Source: Nocardia inohanensis NBRC 100128
GTDB taxonomy: Bacteria > Actinomycetota > Actinomycetes > Mycobacteriales > Mycobacteriaceae
Direction of reading: 5' to 3'
Assembly: GCF_001612945.1 (NCBI RefSeq)
Contig: NZ_BDBK01000010.1
Location: 372,001-436,000, forward strand
Length of the DNA stretch: 64,000 bases
Below the pieces are notes generated by a model. The model saw only the letters and a program-made list of their open reading frames with translations, did not search any database and was not told the DNA's origin. This document shows, piece after piece, positions 17,777 through 26,528 of the stretch. Both the position numbers and the translations under genes were made by a program. Positions within the stretch are counted from its first letter, which is position 1; each line of letters opens with the position of its first letter.

Positions 17777-18357
17777 CGCGCGGCGAGGGAACCAGGGCAC
17801 CGGGCCGGCCCGCTTCGGCCAGCCGGGAGGATGTACTCAAGGCCGCCATCGCCATGTTCCTGGAGGGCAAGCGGGTCGATGTGAACGCCATCGCCGCCCA
17901 GCTCGGCGTCGGCCGGGCCAGCATCTACCGGTGGTTCGGCTCGCGCGAGGGCTTGCTGGGCGCGGCCATCGCGCGGCAGCTGGAGCGCATGGTGGCCTAT
18001 CAGGACAAGCGCTGCCGCAGTACCGGCGGCGAGCGGCTGAACGAGATCCTGGACGGCACCATTCACTGGATCGTCGAAGACGATTCGCTGCGAACGTATT
18101 TCGACAACGAGTCCACCGCCGCGCTGCGATTGATCACGCGCAGTGACGGTGCGGTGCATCGGTCCGCGGTGGCCACCGTGGAGGGGCTCATCGAGCGCGC
18201 CGAGCAGCAGGGCTACGAGCCGCCGATCGAACGGGACACCCTGGCCTACGCATTGGTGCGGCTGTGGGAGGCGTTCCTCTACAACGACGCGGTCGCCGGT
18301 TTCCGCGGTGATGTGGAACGGCTGCGGCAGGTGCAGGCCGCGCTGCTGCGCGCCTGA
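17773..18357 (+). CDS. TetR/QsdR-like transcriptional regulator
   Basis: A 194-aa regulator beginning at GTG 17773. The DNA-binding helix-turn-helix is VNAIAAQLGVGRASIYRWFGSREGLLGAA (split over residues 36-65). The C-terminal ligand domain is typical in length. It overlaps the patatin gene (GTGA) and is followed by a hairpin terminator. It probably controls the patatin gene and perhaps the divergent acyl-CoA dehydrogenase pair. Confidence 0.88.
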   Translation: MTRGEGTRAPGRPASASREDVLKAAIAMFLEGKRVDVNAIAAQLGVGRASIYRWFGSREGLLGAAIARQLERMVAYQDKRCRSTGGERLNEILDGTIHWIVEDDSLRTYFDNESTAALRLITRSDGAVHRSAVATVEGLIERAEQQGYEPPIERDTLAYALVRLWEAFLYNDAVAGFRGDVERLRQVQAALLRA

Positions 18358-18369
18358 TCCCGGATACGC

Positions 18370-18407
18370 GAAACGCCCGCCGGTCCGGATGGATCAGCGG
18401 GCGTTTC
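18370..18407. terminator. bidirectional terminator between TetR and small gene
   Basis: GAAACGCCCGC (18370-18380) pairs perfectly with GCGGGCGTTTC (18397-18407) across a 16-nt loop. It lies 12 nt after the TetR stop and 15 nt beyond the stop of the convergent 34-aa gene, so it can serve both. Confidence 0.8.
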
Positions 18408-18422
18408 GAGCTTGCGGCCGGC

Positions 18423-18527
18423 TCAGGCCAGGCCCCACGCCTTCAGGATGTAGGTGATGTTCGCGGTGATCGAGGTGACCGTGCTCGCGAGATCCAGGGC
18501 GGCGGAACCAAGGTTGATGATCGGCAT
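18423..18527 (-). CDS. 34-aa hydrophobic small protein
   Basis: Reading leftward from ATG 18527, the product is MPIINLGSAALDLASTVTSI followed by TANITYILKAWGLA and a TGA stop. GGAAAG lies 7 nt upstream of the ATG and a terminator hairpin follows the stop, giving a complete mini-gene. One amphipathic or membrane helix is likely, with a single Lys and a Trp near the end. It is below usual gene-calling size. Mycolata have tiny porin-like peptides (PorA/PorH of Corynebacterium), so an envelope role is possible, but no family is recognised. Confidence 0.6.
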   Translation of the reverse strand: MPIINLGSAALDLASTVTSITANITYILKAWGLA

Positions 18528-18667
18528 GACGCAACTTTCCGTTCGGGGATTCGGGGTTCGAATCCACGGTAGTTATCCGTCAGCCACCCGGCATCATGAA
18601 GATGTTCACGGCCGTGAGCGGGTGTTGTCCACGCCACAATCCGGCTTCATCACCGCAGAAGTGAATC

Positions 18668-20749
18668 TCAGTTCCGCTCCGGCAACTTCAGTCGGCGCAG
18701 CGACAGCGCATTGAGCGCCACGATCACGCTCGACCCGGACATCGACAGGGCCGCGATCTCGGGCCGCAGCGTGAAGCCGAAGGCGGGCTCGAACACACCG
18801 GCGGCGATGGGCAGGGCCAGCGAGTTGTAGCCGACCGCCCAGGCCAGGTTCTGATGCATCTTGCGCAGCGTGCCGCGACCGATGCGCAGCGCGGTGGGAA
18901 TGTCGAGCGGATCCGAGCGCATCAGCACCACGTCGGCGGTCTCGATGGCCACATCGGTGCCCGCGCCGATGGCGATGCCCAGATCCGCCTGGGCGAGCGC
19001 GGGCGCGTCGTTCACGCCGTCGCCCACCATCGCGACCTGCTTGCCGCCCGCCTGGAGTTCGGCGATCTTGTCGGCCTTGTCGCCCGGCAGCACTTCGGCG
19101 ATGACGGTGTCGATGCCGAGTTCGGCGGCGATGCGCGCGGCGGTGGCCTGATTGTCGCCGGTCAGCATGACCACTTCGATGCCCATATCGTGCAGGTCCG
19201 CAACGGCTTTCGCGGAGGTCTCGCGGGGTGCGTCGGCGATGCCGATGACGGCCGCGGGTTTGCCGTCGACGGCGGCCAGTACCGCGGTCCGGCCCGATCC
19301 GGCGACCTGTTCGCGCACGGAAGCCAAGTCGCCCAATGCGATTCCCTCGCGATCGAGCAGCCTGCGGTTACCGATCACCACCCGCCGCCCGTCGACGGTG
19401 GCGACCGCACCGTGCCCCGGAACGTTCTGGAAGTCCTGCGCCCGTTGGTCTTCCGCGCCGTGCTGTTCGGCATAGCGCACCACCGCCGCGGCCAAGGGGT
19501 GCTCGGATTCGCGCTCGACGGCGGCGAGCAGCGGCAGCAGTTCGTCCTCGGTGAATCCGTCGACGGTGGCGATCTCGGTGACCTCGGGCTCGCCCTTGGT
19601 GAGGGTGCCGGTCTTGTCCATGACGACGGTGCGGATGCGCGCCGAACTCTCCAGCGCCATGGCGTTCTTGAACAGCACGCCCCGCTTCGCGCCGAGCCCG
19701 GTGCCGACCATGATGGCGGTCGGGGTGGCCAGGCCGAGGGCGTCGGGGCAGGTGATGACCACGACGGTGATGGCGAAGAGCATGGCCTTGGCGAAGGTGG
19801 CCCCGGCCAGCAGCCACACCGCCAATGTCAGTGCGCCGCCGATCAATGCGACCAGCACCAGCCAGAAAGCGGCGCGGTCGGCCAGCTTCTGCCCGGGGGC
19901 CTTCGAATTCTGGGCCTGCTGCACCAGATTCACGATCTGGGCCAGGGCGGTGTCGGAGCCGACCTTGGTGGCGCGGACCCGCAGGGTGCCGTTCTCGTTG
20001 AGCGTCGCGCCGATGACGGCCGAGCCGGTTTCCTTGTGCACCGGCAGGCTTTCGCCGGTGACCATGGATTCGTCGACTTCGCTCTCGCCCTCGACGACCT
20101 CGCCGTCGGTGGCGATCTTGGAGCCGGGGCGGACCAGCAGGATGTCGCCGACGATCACCTCGGCCGTGGGGATTTCGACCTCCCGGCCGTCACGAATCAC
20201 CACGGCCTGCGGCGGGGCGAGGTCGAGCAGGGTGCGAATGGCGTCGTTGGCCCCGCCGCGCGCCCGCATCTCGAACCAGTGTCCGAGCAGTACGAAGGTG
20301 GCGAGCATGGTGGAGGCTTCGTAGAAGACCTCGCCGCCGCCGGTGAGGGTGATGGCGAGCGAGTACAGCCAGCCGGCGCCGATGCCGACGGCGACCAGCA
20401 CCATCATGTCGAGGGTGCGGGCCTTCAGCGCCGCGACCGCCCCGGTGAAGAAGATGCCGGAGGAGTAGAAGATCACCGGCAGGCTCAGGATCAGCGCCCA
20501 GACGTCCTGGCGCAGCCCGAACGGCGTGGGCAGGTCCAGGCCGAACATATCGGCGGCCATCGGGGACCAGAGCATGACCAACAGCGAGAACACGGCCGCG
20601 ACCAGGAAGCGATTGCGCATGTCGCGGGCCATATCGTCCATGGACATGCCCGCGTGGCCGCCGTGTCCGCCGTGCCCCATGGCCGCGTGGTCCATGCCCG
20701 CGTGGTCGGCGGAACCGTGATCCATCACTTCGTGAGTACCGTGGTCCAT
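18668..20749 (-). CDS. heavy-metal (copper-type) P1B ATPase, CopB-like
   Basis: A 693-aa metal-transporting ATPase. The first 35 residues are His/Met-rich (repeated DHxxMDH), a CopB-like metal-binding leader, with no CxxC domain. About eight membrane helices are present. The transport motif is CPD (334-336) in TCPDALGLATP instead of CPC or CPH; phosphorylation Asp is D378 in DKTGTLTKGEPE; TGES, GDGVNDAPALAQADLGIAIG and HP (SEHPLAAA) are intact. The upstream CsoR-like palindrome suggests Cu-induced expression. The start could instead be the ATG at 20725, because the operator lies only 8 nt before 20749. Confidence 0.88.
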   Translation of the reverse strand: MDHGTHEVMDHGSADHAGMDHAAMGHGGHGGHAGMSMDDMARDMRNRFLVAAVFSLLVMLWSPMAADMFGLDLPTPFGLRQDVWALILSLPVIFYSSGIFFTGAVAALKARTLDMMVLVAVGIGAGWLYSLAITLTGGGEVFYEASTMLATFVLLGHWFEMRARGGANDAIRTLLDLAPPQAVVIRDGREVEIPTAEVIVGDILLVRPGSKIATDGEVVEGESEVDESMVTGESLPVHKETGSAVIGATLNENGTLRVRATKVGSDTALAQIVNLVQQAQNSKAPGQKLADRAAFWLVLVALIGGALTLAVWLLAGATFAKAMLFAITVVVITCPDALGLATPTAIMVGTGLGAKRGVLFKNAMALESSARIRTVVMDKTGTLTKGEPEVTEIATVDGFTEDELLPLLAAVERESEHPLAAAVVRYAEQHGAEDQRAQDFQNVPGHGAVATVDGRRVVIGNRRLLDREGIALGDLASVREQVAGSGRTAVLAAVDGKPAAVIGIADAPRETSAKAVADLHDMGIEVVMLTGDNQATAARIAAELGIDTVIAEVLPGDKADKIAELQAGGKQVAMVGDGVNDAPALAQADLGIAIGAGTDVAIETADVVLMRSDPLDIPTALRIGRGTLRKMHQNLAWAVGYNSLALPIAAGVFEPAFGFTLRPEIAALSMSGSSVIVALNALSLRRLKLPERN

Positions 20750-20756
20750 AACCCGA

Positions 20757-20781
20757 CCATATACCCACTAGGGGTATATGG
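20757..20781. promoter_or_regulatory. CsoR/RicR-like copper operator palindrome
   Basis: CCATATACCC (20757-20766) and GGGTATATGG (20772-20781) form a perfect 10-bp inverted repeat around ACTAG. The TATACCC...GGGTATA core is like operators of the copper-sensing CsoR family. It abuts the start of the copper-type ATPase gene. No csoR gene is in the window. Confidence 0.75.
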
Positions 20782-20807
20782 CCAGCGCACCCGGCGCCCG
20801 CGAGCCG

Positions 20808-22139
20808 CTAGCGAATGCCCGGTGTGGCCGGATCCGGCCCCAGGCAACCGAGGATGAAGCACCCGGCCGGCCAGTTCGAGAACGGCGGCGACATCGGCTT
20901 GCCGAGGCACTCCAGCACCCCGCATCCCGGGTACGCCATCGGCCCCAGACCGAGCGCCGCCAGCGCCCCGTCCGGATTGGAGATCGACGGATCGGTCACC
21001 TGAATGTCCTCGCGCGGGATGAACGGCCCCGGGTCGGTGAGCTTCGGCGACAGGAACGCCAGCTCGATGGCGCGCAGCACGTCGTAGGGGAAGCTCACCG
21101 AACTGCCCGGCACCGCCACCCCGGTCCAGCTGACCACCAGCCCGAGGCTGGGCACGATCACATTGTCCTGCCGCCACATTCCCGACATCTGCACCGCGTC
21201 CTCGGGCAGTCCGGGGAAGACGTCGGCGCAGTCGGGGTCGCGGTTGACCACCATCAGCATGCCGTAGCAGGGATTGGCCGCCCGCTGCGATGCCGTCGAC
21301 AGGAAGCCCGCCGAGATGATGCGCTTGCCGCCCCAATCGCCTCGATTGGCTACCAGCAGACCGAGTTTCACGTAGTCGTCCGGCGGCAGCACCAGATGCG
21401 CGTGCCCGTAGGTGTTGCCGCTGCGGTCCCGCGCCCAGTGATAGTCGGTGCGCGCAATCCCCAAGGGATCGAACAACCTTCGTTGCGCGAACGCCTGGAA
21501 GTCCTCCCCCACCGCCTGCTGCACCACGTACGCCAGCAGGTCCACGCCGCGCTGACTGTATCCCCACTTCTCGCCCTGCGGGTTCACGATCGGCATGCCC
21601 AGCGCCTGCGCCACCACATTCGGGTCGAGGCCGATCAGCCCGGTGATGCCCTCGGAGGCCACCGCCACCTGCATGCCCGAGGTCTCGGTCAGCAGGCTGC
21701 GCACGGTGATGGCGCGATGCTCCGCGTCACCGAGCCCCTCGGGCAGATAGTTCCCGATGGGCGCGTCCAGCCCCAATTTGCCGTCGTCGATGGCGATTCC
21801 GGCGAGCAGCGCCACCACGCTCTTGGTGCCGCTCCACAGATTCCACGGCACCCCACCGGCTTTGGCATTGTTGGGCCCGCCCGCGATCAGGCAATTGTTG
21901 CGGAAGATCTGGAGGGTGAACCGGGTCTGATCGGCGGCGAAGGCGACCGCTTTGTTCAGCAACGCCGAATCCACGCCCACCTCTTCGGGTTTCGCGGTCT
22001 CGGGTTGGCGGCCGGAGCTGACCTGGCACTGCTTGAGCCCGTCCGCCTCCGCCCGTGCCTGTGTGCCCGGCACCCCGACGAGCATCATCGCCGCCGTAAT
22101 CATCGCCACCACAAGGCTTGTCGTCGCCCGTACCGCCAC
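20808..22139 (-). CDS. secreted serine hydrolase, class C beta-lactamase fold
   Basis: A 443-aa exported protein from GTG 22139, chosen because GGAGGAG lies 5 nt upstream. The signal peptide ends near GTQARAEA. The beta-lactamase/6-aminohexanoate-dimer hydrolase fold is shown by SGTKS (SxxK nucleophile and base) and GYSQRG as the YxN-like element. Six or more Cys, several near the C-terminus (YPGCGVLECLG, CFILGCLG), suggest disulfides. Likely an esterase, amidase or peptidase in the envelope. Stop is 59 nt upstream of the copper ATPase start. Confidence 0.85.
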   Translation of the reverse strand: MAVRATTSLVVAMITAAMMLVGVPGTQARAEADGLKQCQVSSGRQPETAKPEEVGVDSALLNKAVAFAADQTRFTLQIFRNNCLIAGGPNNAKAGGVPWNLWSGTKSVVALLAGIAIDDGKLGLDAPIGNYLPEGLGDAEHRAITVRSLLTETSGMQVAVASEGITGLIGLDPNVVAQALGMPIVNPQGEKWGYSQRGVDLLAYVVQQAVGEDFQAFAQRRLFDPLGIARTDYHWARDRSGNTYGHAHLVLPPDDYVKLGLLVANRGDWGGKRIISAGFLSTASQRAANPCYGMLMVVNRDPDCADVFPGLPEDAVQMSGMWRQDNVIVPSLGLVVSWTGVAVPGSSVSFPYDVLRAIELAFLSPKLTDPGPFIPREDIQVTDPSISNPDGALAALGLGPMAYPGCGVLECLGKPMSPPFSNWPAGCFILGCLGPDPATPGIR

Positions 22140-22265
22140 CTGGTCTCCTCCTCCGTGCACCTACCCAGCACATCGGCCCGCTGACCAGCCCGTTATCGGC
22201 TCTGTGACCCCCGACTTCCCCTGCCCCTACCGCTCGGGGCACCCCGTGAAACACCCTCGGAAACA

Positions 22266-22295
22266 ACAATGCCCGGTGTCTCCACCGGGCATTGT
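22266..22295 (-). terminator. terminator of the secreted protein gene at 22310
   Basis: ACAATGCCCGGT (22266-22277) pairs perfectly with 22284-22295 across a 6-nt loop. On the minus strand the stem is followed by TGTTTCC, a partial U-tract. It lies 15 nt after the stop at 22310. Confidence 0.88.
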
Positions 22296-22309
22296 GAGGT
22301 AGCGCGTGC

Positions 22310-22798
22310 CTACGGAACGTCGATCGTGCCCGAGCAGTTGATCACCGGCACCGGCACCAGTCCGTTGTTCGTCACCGACAGGTCGAACCGCACCGGACCG
22401 CCGCCGATACCCCAGGCATCGAAGTTGTTCTGCGCACCGGTGCCGAAGAACGACGAAACCGGCGCCGAACCGCTTCCGCCGCCGGTGACACCGGTGTTCA
22501 GGTTGGTCCAGGTGATGGTCGGGTTGGTGGTGTATCCACCCCAGACGCTGGCCCCGGTGTGCACCGTGACCGAGGTCCAACCGGGCCGGCCCGCGTTGTA
22601 CTGACCGAGGTACACCCGCCCCGAATAGGGCATGTCCACGATATTCGGGCTCAGCCCAACACAATTCATCGGAACCTCGGCGGAGAAGTCCGCCGACGCC
22701 GTGCCCTGTCCGGCGAGCACACCCGCCGTCACCACGGCCGTAGCGACCGCTGCCCTGCCAATAACCGAACGCTTCGAGGTCTTCTCACGCTGCGGCAT
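22310..22798 (-). CDS. secreted protein of unknown function
   Basis: A 162-aa protein with a clear signal peptide (residues 1-36, AGQGTASADF). The mature part is rich in Gly, Asn, Thr and beta-forming residues, with two Cys (NCVGLSP, INCSGTIDV) near its two ends that probably pair. It looks like a small extracellular beta-sandwich or adhesin-like protein. No family recognised. It has its own terminator, so it is a single-gene unit between the serine hydrolase and the MMPL operon. Confidence 0.75.
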   Translation of the reverse strand: MPQREKTSKRSVIGRAAVATAVVTAGVLAGQGTASADFSAEVPMNCVGLSPNIVDMPYSGRVYLGQYNAGRPGWTSVTVHTGASVWGGYTTNPTITWTNLNTGVTGGGSGSAPVSSFFGTGAQNNFDAWGIGGGPVRFDLSVTNNGLVPVPVINCSGTIDVP

Positions 22799-22820
22799 AA
22801 GTCGACATCTCCCCTCGTCA

Positions 22821-25022
22821 TCATTGATCTTGGTGGATCTCAGACGCTAACACCGGAACCGGCTCGCCCCGATTTTCAGGGGCATCGACAGGCAGTAGCA
22901 GTATTTTGGCGAGCAGTGGCGGACAGTACCAATTCCAGCGGCCGAGGAGCGAGACGGTGGCCGGGAGCAGCAGGGATCGGATGATGGTGGCGTCCAGCAG
23001 GATTCCGAGACCCAGCCCGGTAGCCATGATCTTCAGGTCGGTGCCGGGGCCGGTGGACATGGCGGCGAAGGACAGGAACAGGATCAGGGCGGCGCAGGTG
23101 ACCAGGCGGCCGGTGCGGCCGATGCCTTCGACGACGGCGGTGTCGGTGTCGCCGGCGCGCTCGTACTCCTCGCGGATGCGCGCCAGGATGAAGACCTCGT
23201 AGTCCATGGAGAGCCCGAACAGGAACGCGAACACCAGGATCGGGACCCAGACGGTGATGGCTCCGGTGGCGGGCAGGCCGTAGAGCGGTTCGGAGCCGAA
23301 GCCGCTCTGCCAGCACAGCACCATGGCTCCGACGGCGGCGGCCAGCGAGGCGATGTTCATCAGCACCGCTTTGAGCGCCAGCAGCGGTGAGCGGAAGGCG
23401 CGGGCCAGCAGCAGGAAGATGAGCACCGACAGCACCAGGATGACCCAGCCGAAGTTGTCGTAGACGGCGCGCTGGAAGTCGCTGCGGGCCTGCCCCAATC
23501 CGGTGAGCCCGAGGACGCCCTCGTGCGTGCCGACAGCGGCCTGTGCGCGATCCACGACGGCCGTGGTGGGTCCGCTGATGGTCTGCTCGACCGGCAGCGC
23601 CAGCAGCATGGTCAGATTCGGCCCGCTCCCCTCCCGCGGGCGATTCAGCCGTGCGTCATCCGGTTTCGCCACCACCACCTGCCAAATGCCTTGTACCCCA
23701 TCGAGTTCCGCTGCCACGCCGGCCGCCTGCGCCGAGTCGACGGCCACTTCGATCGGCGTGAGCGCGCCCGCCGGAATGCCTTCCGTCCGCAACCGCTCGT
23801 ACAGCACCTGTTCCGGCCCGCTGCCGGAGAGCGATTCCGCCGCCGCGACGCCGAATTCGGCGCGTACGAACGGCACCGTCAGCCCCGCCAGCGCGACCAG
23901 CGCCAGCCCGGCGGCCGGCCAGCGGCGGCGCACCACCAGCGTGGCCCAGCGCCGCCAGCCCGGTCCCACCGCGGTTTCGTCGCGGCGGCGCGGCCAGTCC
24001 AGTCGCGGGCCGACGGTGACCAGCACGGCCGGGGTGAGCGTCAGCGTGGCGAGCACGGTGACCAGGGGAATCAAGGCGCCGCCCAGTCCCACGCTGCGAA
24101 TCCACGGCACCGGCAGCACGATCAGCGCGAGCAGGCCGATCGCCACCGTCACCCCGCTCATGACCACGGCCCGCCCCGCCGTCTCCATGGTGGCGATCAC
24201 CGCGGCCCGATTGTCTTGCCCGCGTTGGCGTTCCTCACGCCAGCGGGTGACGAACAGCAGCGCGTAATCGATGCCGATGCCGAGTCCGACGAGCGAAATC
24301 AGGTACTGCACAACGAAAGACACATCGCCCGCATAGGTCAGCGGCAGTAGCAGCAGCAGGGCCGCCGGGATGGAGACCATGGCGGTCAGCAGCGGCAGTA
24401 CCGCCAGGAAGGAGCCGAATACGAAGGCCAGCACCAGCAGTGCGCCCAGCGCGGCCACCGCGAGTTCCAGCATCACGCCCAGTCCGATGCCGCTGCCCTC
24501 GCTCACCGCGAGGGCGTCGCGGCCGGTGACGCCGAGCTCCCAGCCGGCCGGCAGCGCCTGCCGCAGCGGCTCCAGCTGCCGGCTCGGCGGCACCGGAACG
24601 GGTGTGCGCGGCGGCGGATAGAACACGTAGGCCAGTGCGGTGCGCCCATCACCGGTCACGAACGCCGGGGCCGACGCACCGGTGGTATTGCCCGCGTGGA
24701 ACACCTGCAACGGGGTGTCGTACATGGTGGCGGTGGACAGCGATTCGAAGGCTTGCGCGATGCCCGCCGCATTCCCCGCGACCGTCTGCCCCTCGGGCAC
24801 GGTAATGGTGACGATCAGCGGCGCGCTGGCTTCACCGGCGGTTCCGAAGGTGCCGACCAGGGCCTTGCCCGCCGTATCACCGGGCTGGCCGGGGAGCGCG
24901 AAATCCACCACCAGCCGATCGATGGTCGTCTGGGAGAGCCCGCCGCCCACGGCCAGGATCACCAGCCAGGCTCCGATGACGGCCCACGGCCGCGCCACCA
25001 CCACTTCGGCTAACCTGCGCAC
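22821..25022 (-). CDS. MMPL family RND transporter
   Basis: A 733-aa inner-membrane exporter with two repeats of one helix, an external domain and five further helices, typical of MmpL/HpnN-type RND lipid exporters. Helix TM4-like segments GIGIDYALLFVTRWREE and FGLSMDYEVFILARIREEY carry the GxxxDY proton-relay Asp/Tyr pairs. Start is GTG 25022 (RBS GAGGAG 4 nt upstream); the longer frame is not membrane-protein-like. It is the last gene of the methyltransferase/E1/GNAT operon, so it probably exports the product. Shorter than mycobacterial MmpL3/MmpL11, without a long tail. Confidence 0.88.
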   Translation of the reverse strand: MRRLAEVVVARPWAVIGAWLVILAVGGGLSQTTIDRLVVDFALPGQPGDTAGKALVGTFGTAGEASAPLIVTITVPEGQTVAGNAAGIAQAFESLSTATMYDTPLQVFHAGNTTGASAPAFVTGDGRTALAYVFYPPPRTPVPVPPSRQLEPLRQALPAGWELGVTGRDALAVSEGSGIGLGVMLELAVAALGALLVLAFVFGSFLAVLPLLTAMVSIPAALLLLLPLTYAGDVSFVVQYLISLVGLGIGIDYALLFVTRWREERQRGQDNRAAVIATMETAGRAVVMSGVTVAIGLLALIVLPVPWIRSVGLGGALIPLVTVLATLTLTPAVLVTVGPRLDWPRRRDETAVGPGWRRWATLVVRRRWPAAGLALVALAGLTVPFVRAEFGVAAAESLSGSGPEQVLYERLRTEGIPAGALTPIEVAVDSAQAAGVAAELDGVQGIWQVVVAKPDDARLNRPREGSGPNLTMLLALPVEQTISGPTTAVVDRAQAAVGTHEGVLGLTGLGQARSDFQRAVYDNFGWVILVLSVLIFLLLARAFRSPLLALKAVLMNIASLAAAVGAMVLCWQSGFGSEPLYGLPATGAITVWVPILVFAFLFGLSMDYEVFILARIREEYERAGDTDTAVVEGIGRTGRLVTCAALILFLSFAAMSTGPGTDLKIMATGLGLGILLDATIIRSLLLPATVSLLGRWNWYCPPLLAKILLLPVDAPENRGEPVPVLASEIHQDQ

Positions 25023-25057
25023 CTTGCTCCTCGTATTCCGCTGTGCCGTAGCTGGTT

Positions 25058-25423
25058 TCAGTTCGCCAGTGCCTGCGCGGGCGCGGCGCCCGGCACCTCG
25101 GCTCCGGGCTGGTCGCTGACCCGTTGTCCGGCGACGGTCGCCAGCCCGGGCATCATGCGGGGTTTGGCGGTGCCGGTCATGGCGTCGCCGTCGATGCGCA
25201 CCGTGACCGACAGGTTGATCCGCATGGGCTTCTTGATCAGCTGCCGCCACCCCAGTTCGTCGCCCTTTTCAGCGACGTCGGTGACCAGGAACTGCTCTCC
25301 GGTCTTGAAGCTGCGCGCGGTGCCGGTGAGCGAACCGTCCGCGTGCCGGGTGATCTCGACGATCCCGTCCGCGTTGCCGAGACTGGATTCCATGGACAGA
25401 CGCCAAGTACCGACGGCATTCAT
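25058..25423 (-). CDS. small beta-rich protein in the E1/GNAT/MMPL operon
   Basis: A 121-aa protein. Residues 1-100 alternate like antiparallel strands: GTWRLSMESS, GIVEITRHADGSLTGTARS, MRINLSVTVRIDGDAMTGTA. This suggests a small calycin-like barrel that could bind a hydrophobic ligand. No signal peptide, Ala/Pro-rich tail. The gene lies 46 nt after the GNAT stop and 35 nt before the MMPL start. Function unknown; a carrier or binding role for the operon's product is an inference. Confidence 0.75.
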   Translation of the reverse strand: MNAVGTWRLSMESSLGNADGIVEITRHADGSLTGTARSFKTGEQFLVTDVAEKGDELGWRQLIKKPMRINLSVTVRIDGDAMTGTAKPRMMPGLATVAGQRVSDQPGAEVPGAAPAQALAN

Positions 25424-25469
25424 GATGTGATCCTCTGATTCGTCAGGGGTGGATGAAAGATATTCCGGC

Positions 25470-26528
25470 TCAGCGGAATTCCTCGGGAAAGCTGCTGTAC
25501 ACGCCTTCCACGAGGGACTCCAGGCCGTTGCGATCGGTGGCCCGGTCGTCGATGCGGGCGGCCAGCACCACGCAGTCGTAGCGGGCGTCGCCCTCCTTGT
25601 ACCAGGCGGGCAGATAGCCGCGAACCGCGAAGCGGCGCTTGGGGTCGGTCGCTTCGGGCCGGCACAGCTCGGCGATCAGGTCGAGCTTGTCGGCGAGCAC
25701 GTACAGCGTCACATGCTCGATGGGGCAGGGTGATTCGGCGGTGCCGTCCAGCAGCTCCCACATCACCCGCCGTATCGCGACCGCGCCGGCGGCCGTCACA
25801 TCGGTGACGAACGCGGTCCGGCTGGGCGCGAACACGCTGTAAGCGACCGTGCCGTAGTCGGATTCGTGCAGGTAGTCGGCGTGGCCGCCGGGCGCGATCC
25901 GATCCGGGTAGGTGCCGTCCACCAGTTCGGCGCGCACTTCGGCCATTTCGCGATAAACCACACTGTCCTCCAACACGATCGGCCGCGGCGGCGGCACGCG
26001 CTTGGCGGTGCGCAGCGGATTGACCGACACTCCGATGAGATGCTCCTCGCGGTCGCCGAGGAAGAGATGCTGGCCGCCGTCGGTGCCCACCCAGCAGATG
26101 CGATAGCTGATGCGGGAGAACAACTGTCGCGCCCGCTCCGACCGCGCGTACCCGTACACCAGCTCGCAGTCCGGGCGGGCCAGGGCGGCCGCGACCGTCA
26201 TATCGAACATGACCGCGAAGTTCCCGCGGCCCGCGTACTCGTGGCGTACCGCGGCGCGGCAGAGTTCGTAGGTGTCCTTCCCGGGTTCGGGACGCCCCAC
26301 CGAGGCCCCGATGACGGTGTCGCCGTCGAGCGCCAGCACCCAGATGTGCTCGTCGTTGGCGACGATCCGGCGCACCAGGGCCGGGTCGGTGCATTCGGCG
26401 AGGGGGTACGAGCCGAGGTAGACATCGTGGTAGAGCTGGGCGATGCCCTCGGCGTCCGCCGGTGTGGCGAGCCGGAATTCGATGCCGGTCTCTTCGCCGG
26501 CCTGCACGCCGAAGGTCTCCACGCTCAT
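25470..26528 (-). CDS. GNAT family N-acyltransferase, two-domain
   Basis: A 352-aa protein. Residues 15-165 have the GNAT fold: FRLATPADAEGIAQLYHDVY, WVLALDGDTVIGASVG and the acyl-CoA loop RHEYAGRGNFAVMF. The second half, from about 200, has a related look (FVTDVTAAGAVAIRRVMWEL) and may be a degenerate second domain. It overlaps the upstream E1/nitroreductase gene by 4 nt (ATGA at 26525-26528). The acyl donor and acceptor are unknown; N-acylation of the E1 protein's substrate is plausible. Confidence 0.82.
   Translation of the reverse strand: MSVETFGVQAGEETGIEFRLATPADAEGIAQLYHDVYLGSYPLAECTDPALVRRIVANDEHIWVLALDGDTVIGASVGRPEPGKDTYELCRAAVRHEYAGRGNFAVMFDMTVAAALARPDCELVYGYARSERARQLFSRISYRICWVGTDGGQHLFLGDREEHLIGVSVNPLRTAKRVPPPRPIVLEDSVVYREMAEVRAELVDGTYPDRIAPGGHADYLHESDYGTVAYSVFAPSRTAFVTDVTAAGAVAIRRVMWELLDGTAESPCPIEHVTLYVLADKLDLIAELCRPEATDPKRRFAVRGYLPAWYKEGDARYDCVVLAARIDDRATDRNGLESLVEGVYSSFPEEFR

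Noticed and set aside
18854..20857. 667-aa open frame on the plus strand opposite the P-type ATPase
   Set aside because: It is a mirror frame created by high GC at third positions of the ATPase gene; the His/Asp/Gly-rich sequence has no family and no RBS.
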